Origin: Woeseiaceae bacterium
Lineage (GTDB): Bacteria > Pseudomonadota > Gammaproteobacteria > Steroidobacterales > Woeseiaceae
Direction: 5' to 3'
Length of the DNA stretch: 11,047 nucleotides
Assembly: GCA_022615525.1 (NCBI GenBank)
Contig: JAKEGN010000109.1
Coordinates: 1-11,047 of the forward strand
The notes beneath the pieces were generated by a model. The model made no database searches, had not been told where the DNA came from, and saw only the letters and a program-made list of their open reading frames with translations. Every line of letters starts with the position of its first letter. The first letter of the stretch is position 1. Made by a program: the position numbers and the translations under genes. Shown here in pieces: positions 6,163-11,047 of the stretch.

Positions 6163-6600
6163 ATGTCCGAGAGAGTGCAGGACGCGATACCACGATCGTT
6201 CTGGATCATGTCCGGGACCGCGCTCATCTGGAACCTCCTGGGTGTGGCCGCTTTCGTTGCGCACATGACCATGACCGAGGAAGCCCTCATGAAGCTTCCG
6301 GAAGCGCAGCGCCTGTTCTATGAATCCATTCCCGCCTGGGCTGACGGTGCATTCGCGGTGGCGGTCTTTGGCGGGGTGCTGGGCAGTCTCCTGCTGTTGC
6401 TGCGCAAAGCGTGGGCGGTCCTGGTTTTCATCGCATCACTGGCGGGCCTCCTGGTCCAGCTGTATCACGCGTTTATCATGGCCGGCGGGCTGGAGGTTTT
6501 AGGCGCGGGCGGACTGGCAATGCCGGTCCTGACTCTGGTCATCGCCGTATTCCTCGTCTGGTACTCGAGAAGCGCCAGCGCCAGGGCCTGGATAAGCTGA
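6163..6600 (+). CDS. Four-helix inner-membrane protein of unknown function
   Basis: 145 residues with four predicted transmembrane helices: about 12-34 (SFWIMSGTALIWNLLGVAAF), 60-80 (ADGAFAVAVFGGVLGSLLLLL), 82-104 and 116-135. A conserved-looking loop, LPEAQRLFYESIPAWADGAFAVAVFGG, lies between helices 1 and 2. I recognise this as a family widespread in Proteobacteria that databases sometimes label 'sugar transporter'; it is much too short for a classic transporter and I know of no proof for that label. The ribosome-binding site AAGGGGG lies five to six bases before the ATG. The stop is three bases before the next start, so it forms a two-gene operon with the CotH-like secreted protein. Function unknown. 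Confidence 0.85.
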   Translation: MSERVQDAIPRSFWIMSGTALIWNLLGVAAFVAHMTMTEEALMKLPEAQRLFYESIPAWADGAFAVAVFGGVLGSLLLLLRKAWAVLVFIASLAGLLVQLYHAFIMAGGLEVLGAGGLAMPVLTLVIAVFLVWYSRSASARAWIS

Positions 6601-6603
6601 TCG

Positions 6604-7632
6604 ATGAAAATGCGATTCGTCCTGATACTGCTGTTCTTTCCGGGGCTTTGCGCGGCGGATGGCAGTCCCCTGTTTGCCAGTGATACCCCGCTCGATCTCG
6701 TTTTCGAGTTTCCTACCGGACAGATCATCGCGGATGCGGACGACCGGCCGGTCGTGGAAGGCCGTGTTCATTATACGGACGAGAACGGCGCGCCTGTCAG
6801 TGTCGGTCTGACCATGACGACACGCGGTAAATCGCGACTGGAGTACTGCCACTTTCCGCCGTTGTCGGCAAACTTCAAGGGCCAGGAGAAGGATGGCACC
6901 CTTTTCCACGGTCAGAAGAAAATCAAGATCGTTACGCAATGCCGCAGCGGAGACCTCTACAAGCGGTACCTGCACCAGGAATTCGGTATTTACCGCGCGT
7001 TCAATGTGCTGACAGACAAGTCGTTTCGCGTGAGGCTGATCAACGCTACCTATCGCGACTCCCTGGGGACGAAGAAGGACATCGTCGCAAGCGCGTTTTT
7101 CCTTGAGTCGGACAACGAGCTGGCTGACCGTCTCGGCATGCAGAAGCACGATGTCAGTATCATCAACCCCGGACAGCTCGATTCGGAACACGCAAGCCTG
7201 TTTGCCCTTTTTCAATACCTCATCGGCAATACGGACTGGTCGTCACTGAAAGGACCGGACGAGGAGGGATGCTGCCATAACGGCAAAGTCGTCATCCCGT
7301 CAGGCTCCGACACCCGATGGCTGGTCATTCCGTACGATTTCGATCAATCCGGGATCATCAATACCAAGTACTCGAGTCCGGGGGAGGGACTGGGACTGAG
7401 GTCGGTCCGGCAGCGACTCTATCGCGGCCGCTGCATGAACATGGACCATCTCGATGCGACCATCGCTCTTTTCAATGCCGAGCGAGCCGACATCGAGGCA
7501 GCCTTGTTGCCGGATGTGTTACAGGGACGGTATCGCGAGACCACGATTGACTACATCGATGATTTCTACAAGATCGTCAACGACCCGTTGCAACGCGAAA
7601 AAAATATCGAGAACCGCTGCCTGGGCGAATAA
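6604..7632 (+). CDS. Secreted protein with CotH-like atypical kinase motifs
   Basis: 342 residues starting with a signal peptide (about 1-18, MKMRFVLILLFFPGLCAA), so exported. The body carries, in the order seen in CotH proteins: TTRGKSR (72-78), comparable to the RGNSxR of CotH; a Lys-rich strand GQKKIKIV (103-110) where the ATP-binding Lys could lie; IGNTDW (207-212); HNGKVV (225-230); and WLVIPYDFDQSG (239-250), like the HN...PxDxD catalytic and metal loop. CotH proteins of spore formers and some other bacteria are atypical protein kinases. I infer a divergent relative acting in the periplasm or outside the cell; the similarity rests on short motifs. Several cysteines could form disulfides. 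Start: ATG at 6604 (or 6610), three bases after the preceding stop, with no strong Shine-Dalgarno, hence probable translational coupling. It ends nine bases before the convergent aldolase gene. Confidence 0.75.
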   Translation: MKMRFVLILLFFPGLCAADGSPLFASDTPLDLVFEFPTGQIIADADDRPVVEGRVHYTDENGAPVSVGLTMTTRGKSRLEYCHFPPLSANFKGQEKDGTLFHGQKKIKIVTQCRSGDLYKRYLHQEFGIYRAFNVLTDKSFRVRLINATYRDSLGTKKDIVASAFFLESDNELADRLGMQKHDVSIINPGQLDSEHASLFALFQYLIGNTDWSSLKGPDEEGCCHNGKVVIPSGSDTRWLVIPYDFDQSGIINTKYSSPGEGLGLRSVRQRLYRGRCMNMDHLDATIALFNAERADIEAALLPDVLQGRYRETTIDYIDDFYKIVNDPLQREKNIENRCLGE

Positions 7633-7641
7633 GGCAGGCGA

Positions 7642-8589
7642 TCAGTCGCAGCGGCCCGGCATGCCGAATCCCCGCGCCTCCAGCAATGACACGAGGCCCT
7701 GGTACTGGTCGCTGGTGAGCTCTACCAGCGGCGGTCTGACGGTCCCCCAATCCGGATCGCGGGTGTAGCGGGCGATTGCCGCTTTCAGCGCCGGGATCAT
7801 CGGGTAACGCTGCATCAGCTGGCGGAACTCGTTGAGTGCCAGCTGCATGGTGTCTGCCGCCGCACTCTGCCAGCCGGCGAAAAGCTGTTGAATTGCTACC
7901 GGGTTGATATTGGCGGTTGCGGAAATGCATCCGGCGCCGCCGGCGCGCAGGGTTTGCAGGAGAAATGTCTCGCTTCCGGCAAATACTCGAAAGTCGCTCC
8001 ACTGACGCTCGATGAGGGCGCGCGTGTTGTCCCAGTCGCCAGAACTGTCCTTGATCCCGACCACCGTTTCCGGATAACGGCGCACGAGACGTTCCACGAG
8101 ATCGACGGACACGCCGACCTGCGCAACCGGCGGTATGTGATAAATGTAAATGCGCAGGCTGCTGCTGCCGACGCGCTCGATGACCTCGGCATAACTGGCA
8201 AACAACCCGTCGTCGCTGACGTTCTTGTAATAGAAGGGCGGCAGCATGAGCACGCCGCCGCAGCCGATCTCGGTCGCGTAACGGGTCAGCTCCACGGTAT
8301 CGGTCAGGGCGCAGCAGCCCGTACCCGGCATCAGGCGGCCCGGTTCTATCCCGGCATCGACCAGGCTGTCGAGCAGGGAAAGTTTCTCCTCGACCGACAG
8401 CGAGTTGCCCTCGCTGTTGGTGCCGAAAACCGCCAGCCCGACTTTCTTCGACAGCAGCCAGCGGCAATGCTCGATCAGCCGTTGGGCATCCGGATTCAGG
8501 TCGCGATCGAACGGCGTTACGACCGGCGACAGGATTCCGGAAAAACGCGTGGGCGTGCTCACGGGTTTGCCTGGCTCAAGAATGCGCAT
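7642..8589 (-). CDS. DapA/NanA superfamily aldolase or lyase
   Basis: Class I, Schiff-base (beta/alpha)8 enzyme of the dihydrodipicolinate synthase / N-acetylneuraminate lyase superfamily, which uses pyruvate or makes it by aldol cleavage. 315 residues from ATG 8589; a TTG at 8601 would add four. Numbering from that TTG: the substrate carboxylate loop is FGTNSEGNSLS (59-69, in place of the GTTGE of DapA), Tyr154 in IYHIPP is the catalytic tyrosine, and Lys184 in VGIKDSSGDW is the Schiff-base lysine. Catalytic residues are therefore present. The divergent loop and the non-lysine context suggest it is not the biosynthetic DapA; a sugar-acid or keto-acid aldolase or dehydratase is equally possible. 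The substrate cannot be told from sequence. Its start overlaps the small membrane protein gene, implying co-transcription with it. Confidence 0.88.
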   Translation of the reverse strand: MRILEPGKPVSTPTRFSGILSPVVTPFDRDLNPDAQRLIEHCRWLLSKKVGLAVFGTNSEGNSLSVEEKLSLLDSLVDAGIEPGRLMPGTGCCALTDTVELTRYATEIGCGGVLMLPPFYYKNVSDDGLFASYAEVIERVGSSSLRIYIYHIPPVAQVGVSVDLVERLVRRYPETVVGIKDSSGDWDNTRALIERQWSDFRVFAGSETFLLQTLRAGGAGCISATANINPVAIQQLFAGWQSAAADTMQLALNEFRQLMQRYPMIPALKAAIARYTRDPDWGTVRPPLVELTSDQYQGLVSLLEARGFGMPGRCD

Positions 8590-8818
8590 CCCGGTCGTCA
8601 ATGCTCGCTTCTTCGTTTTGCTTGCCCGAAAACCGTTTCTCGACGTTGCGCACGAGCTCTTTCATGGAAGGGACCAGCATGAGGAAAAACAGCGTGCCGA
8701 TCGCCAGCAGGTAAATCGGGGCATCGTCCCAGGTAATGAGCACCATCAGCACGGCTCCAAACCAGATGGAGGCGAGGATCCACGTGATGGCCCTGTCCCT
8801 CTGCGGCTCGGTGGTCAC
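8576..8818 (-). CDS. Small two-helix membrane protein of unknown function
   Basis: 80 residues beginning with GTG (MTTEPQRDRAITW). Two hydrophobic helices, about 10-30 (AITWILASIWFGAVLMVLITW) and 33-50 (APIYLLAIGTLFFLMLVP), are joined by a short turn, with a charged C-terminal tail (MKELVRNVEKRFSGKQNEE). No Shine-Dalgarno is obvious. It lies 36 bp after the protease stop on the same strand and overlaps the aldolase start by 14 bp, which supports it as a real gene in a three-gene unit. No family recognised. Confidence 0.65.
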   Translation of the reverse strand: MTTEPQRDRAITWILASIWFGAVLMVLITWDDAPIYLLAIGTLFFLMLVPSMKELVRNVEKRFSGKQNEEASIDDRDAHS

Positions 8819-8854
8819 GGCTGGTGCAATAGGGTTGGGTTCACGAGAGAGCGC

Positions 8855-11047
8855 TCAGTTCTGCACGCTGATCAGCGTGATCGCAACCAGGCCCTGCGGC
8901 GTATTGTGCGATATCGCACCCATGTATACCGAATCCGTGCCGAGGCCGGACCAGTTGACAGTCACATCGTGCGTGGACCCGGAAGTCACGGCGGTCGGAC
9001 CGGACGCGGTCATGTTGCCGACGTTGTCGTTTACGCCAATCTGCCACGCCAGCAACTGGTAGTTGGACCCCGGACCGCCCGCGACCTGGTCCGTCTCGAA
9101 GCCGTGTATGAAAACGAGATAGGTACCCGCGCCCGGAACGAGCACATCGATCTGCTCGCGCGAAGTTTCCTCGCCGCTCTCGCCGATTCTCGAACACAGG
9201 ATATTGTCCGGGCAGTAGTACAGGTACATGTCGAGATCGTCATTGCCGTCGGTGAGTTGATCGAACAGTGCGAATCGCAGGTAGAGCTGGCTCGCCGGTA
9301 CCGTGAAACGGTGCAAGGTCACACCGTTCGTCTCGCGGAAAGTAAAGGTCTTGGTGGGATCGTTATCGACGAACCCGGACGTGACGAACGCGCGGTCGAG
9401 GCCGTGCACGCCGGGCGAATACGTGCCATCGTAACCGAATGCTACAGGGAACGTAATGCTGCCGGTGCCGCCGGAAGACTTGACTTCGACCGGCGCTGTC
9501 AACGACACGGGCCTTGCGGCAATGACGCTGCGAACGGAATTCGCCGAGCTTTTCCAGATCAGGCTGCCGAAACGCCACAGGTCCAGCGGCCCGCTGTCGT
9601 AGGTAATCGTCACGTCGAAACTCGCCGACATGCCCGGGGCTACATTCAGGCTGACAGGATTGACCTGCACCGACATGCCGCTCGGTGCGACAACCTCGGC
9701 AACGTAGGTTTCCGACGTGTCAGTCACGTTGCTTACGCGGCGTGTGATCGTCACCGAGTTCGTCATGCGCGATGCAACGATATTCGGCTGGTTGAGCGCG
9801 GTTGCCGCAAATGACAGGCCGGCGGCGGCGAGATCATCGCAGCGCTGTTGCTCCAATGCCGGGGAGTCGATGCCGCAGGCGAATGCGTCGTATTCGTCGT
9901 CGCTGATGTCGTAGACGAGGCCCGGATCGTTGGCGCTGTTCGGTACGATGTGGCCGCTGCCGAAGTCGAATGGATTCGCGGCGGTCCTGCCATCCTGCTG
10001 GCGTACGTCCTGCCTCGCGGTGGTCATCAATGCGGACTTGATCGCGGCCGGGCTCCAGTCCGGGTGTGCCTGGCGCAACAGGGCGGCCACCCCGGCAACG
10101 TGCGGCGCCGCCATCGACGTGCCCGTGAGGAATGCATAGTTCTCGTCCGGAACGGAGTTGGCCGCGTCCGGCGTGAAGCCGGCGAGGATATTGATGCCGG
10201 GTGCGGTAACGTCCGGCTTGAGTATGTCCGGAACCGGCGCCGGGCCTCGTGCCGAGAAGGATCCCATGACGTTTCCGGTATCGGTGACGCTCAGGAAGAA
10301 ACCCTTGTCGAGCAGCACTTCGACATCGGTATCGGCAGACATCTCGGCAAGGATGAGATTGCCGTCCGCCTGGCCGATCATGAGCGCCGGAATATTGGCT
10401 TGCCCGGATACGCCGGTCATGACGGTCGGATCGCCGGCAATGTTGAAAACGACCACGGCCTTCGCACCGGCGTTCTGTGCGTTGACCACTTTCACCTCGA
10501 ACGTGCAGCCTCCGCGCTGGATGAAAGCCACGTTGCCGGAGATCTCGCTGTCGTTCACGACCGGTTCGCAGGCGTCGAAAGTCGTTCCGGGATCGCCGTT
10601 TGCAAGCGTGTCGTCATCGTCGTCGACCAGAACGAGTTTTGCATCGATCGGGTCCTTGTCTTTGAGCGGTGGCGTAAACGACGCTTCCCTGACCGCGTAC
10701 TTGCCGGCTATTGCCGCCGGTGCATCGATCTGCAGAGCCTCGAGCGAATGCTGACCGTCGCGAGTCGATGCGCCGGCCGTGATGATCCACGGGCCACCGG
10801 CGGGAGATCCGATGGTCGAGTAATTCGGTCCCTCGTTGCCGGCAGCAACGACCGTCAGGACGCCGGCTTTGGTGGCCGCCATCAGCGCAACGTCATCCGG
10901 TGCAGTGACCGTCGTCAGCGAACTGCCGACCGAGTAATTGATGATGTGGACACCGTCCGCGACGGCCGCATCGATGGCAAGAGCAAGATCCGATGTATTG
11001 CAACTCGCCTTGGTTTCGCCGGGCCGGACCCAGCACGCTTTGTATAC
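8855..11047 (-). CDS. Secreted subtilisin-like serine protease (S8) with PA domain, N-terminus outside the window
   Basis: The frame is open to the window edge, so 730 C-terminal residues are visible. The first part reads VYKACW...SDLALAIDAAVADGVHIINYSVG, the subtilase core just before the oxyanion Asn (AAGNEGP, about residue 71 of the visible part). The catalytic Ser is in GTSMAAPHVAGVAALL (about residue 311). Between them a PA (protease-associated) domain is inserted at about 115-235, with VAFIQRGGCTFEVKVVNAQNAGAKAVVVFN. After the catalytic domain come an Fn3-like region and a PPC-like C-terminal domain (DDLDMYLYYCPDN...GTYLVFIHGFE). The catalytic Asp and His, propeptide and signal peptide lie beyond the edge. 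The layout matches the cucumisin/lactocepin-like S8A branch; the likely role is extracellular protein degradation. No C-terminal sorting signal is seen. Genes for a small membrane protein and an aldolase follow on the same strand. Confidence 0.93.
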   Translation of the reverse strand, partial: VYKACWVRPGETKASCNTSDLALAIDAAVADGVHIINYSVGSSLTTVTAPDDVALMAATKAGVLTVVAAGNEGPNYSTIGSPAGGPWIITAGASTRDGQHSLEALQIDAPAAIAGKYAVREASFTPPLKDKDPIDAKLVLVDDDDDTLANGDPGTTFDACEPVVNDSEISGNVAFIQRGGCTFEVKVVNAQNAGAKAVVVFNIAGDPTVMTGVSGQANIPALMIGQADGNLILAEMSADTDVEVLLDKGFFLSVTDTGNVMGSFSARGPAPVPDILKPDVTAPGINILAGFTPDAANSVPDENYAFLTGTSMAAPHVAGVAALLRQAHPDWSPAAIKSALMTTARQDVRQQDGRTAANPFDFGSGHIVPNSANDPGLVYDISDDEYDAFACGIDSPALEQQRCDDLAAAGLSFAATALNQPNIVASRMTNSVTITRRVSNVTDTSETYVAEVVAPSGMSVQVNPVSLNVAPGMSASFDVTITYDSGPLDLWRFGSLIWKSSANSVRSVIAARPVSLTAPVEVKSSGGTGSITFPVAFGYDGTYSPGVHGLDRAFVTSGFVDNDPTKTFTFRETNGVTLHRFTVPASQLYLRFALFDQLTDGNDDLDMYLYYCPDNILCSRIGESGEETSREQIDVLVPGAGTYLVFIHGFETDQVAGGPGSNYQLLAWQIGVNDNVGNMTASGPTAVTSGSTHDVTVNWSGLGTDSVYMGAISHNTPQGLVAITLISVQN

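Noticed and set aside
8405..9814. 469-codon plus-strand open frame
   Set aside because: It spans antisense to three separate minus-strand genes, and its Arg/His-rich composition is typical of a shadow frame.

Overview
The window is dense, GC-rich (about 60%) bacterial chromosome with a gammaproteobacterial look. The glutathione reductase, the Pseudomonas-style magnesium-type HemB, the DUF3379 protein paired with an ECF sigma factor, and the HvfA-type Cys-rich peptide are all typical of free-living Gammaproteobacteria. I cannot name a genus. No RNA genes, CRISPR array, phage genes or transposase genes are visible, and no gene-free stretch exceeds 300 bases (the longest is 5194-5475).

Layout. 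(1) 128-3300 is housekeeping: gor (+), then hemB and aroE on the minus strand. hemB and aroE overlap by 17 bp and aroE converges on gor with a 14-bp overlap. (2) 3419-5248 is a compact regulatory cassette on the plus strand: an ECF sigma factor, a membrane DUF3379/ZAS-type anti-sigma factor whose start overlaps the sigma stop (ATGA), and a secreted repeat peptide with eight EGxCG motifs, closed by a strong intrinsic terminator. The peptide resembles the HvfA RiPP metallophore precursors, in which the Cys of EGKCG is converted to a copper-binding oxazolone/thioamide. The modification enzymes (MNIO/DUF692 HvfB and HvfC) are not in the window. This is the most interesting part. (3) 5260-5343 is a palindromic intergenic element. 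(4) 5476-7632, plus strand: tag (3-methyladenine DNA glycosylase I), a four-helix membrane protein, and a secreted protein with motifs like those of CotH atypical kinases. (5) 7642-11047, minus strand: a large secreted subtilase (its N-terminal part lies beyond the window), a two-helix small membrane protein, and a DapA/NanA-superfamily aldolase or lyase, arranged like one transcription unit converging on the CotH-like gene.

Working together (inference). A signal at the membrane would release the ECF sigma from its anti-sigma factor and raise production of the exported Cys-rich peptide, probably for metal or copper stress or acquisition. The remaining genes are metabolic (glutathione, shikimate and heme pathways), DNA repair, or extracellular protein degradation, and show no obvious link to that cassette.
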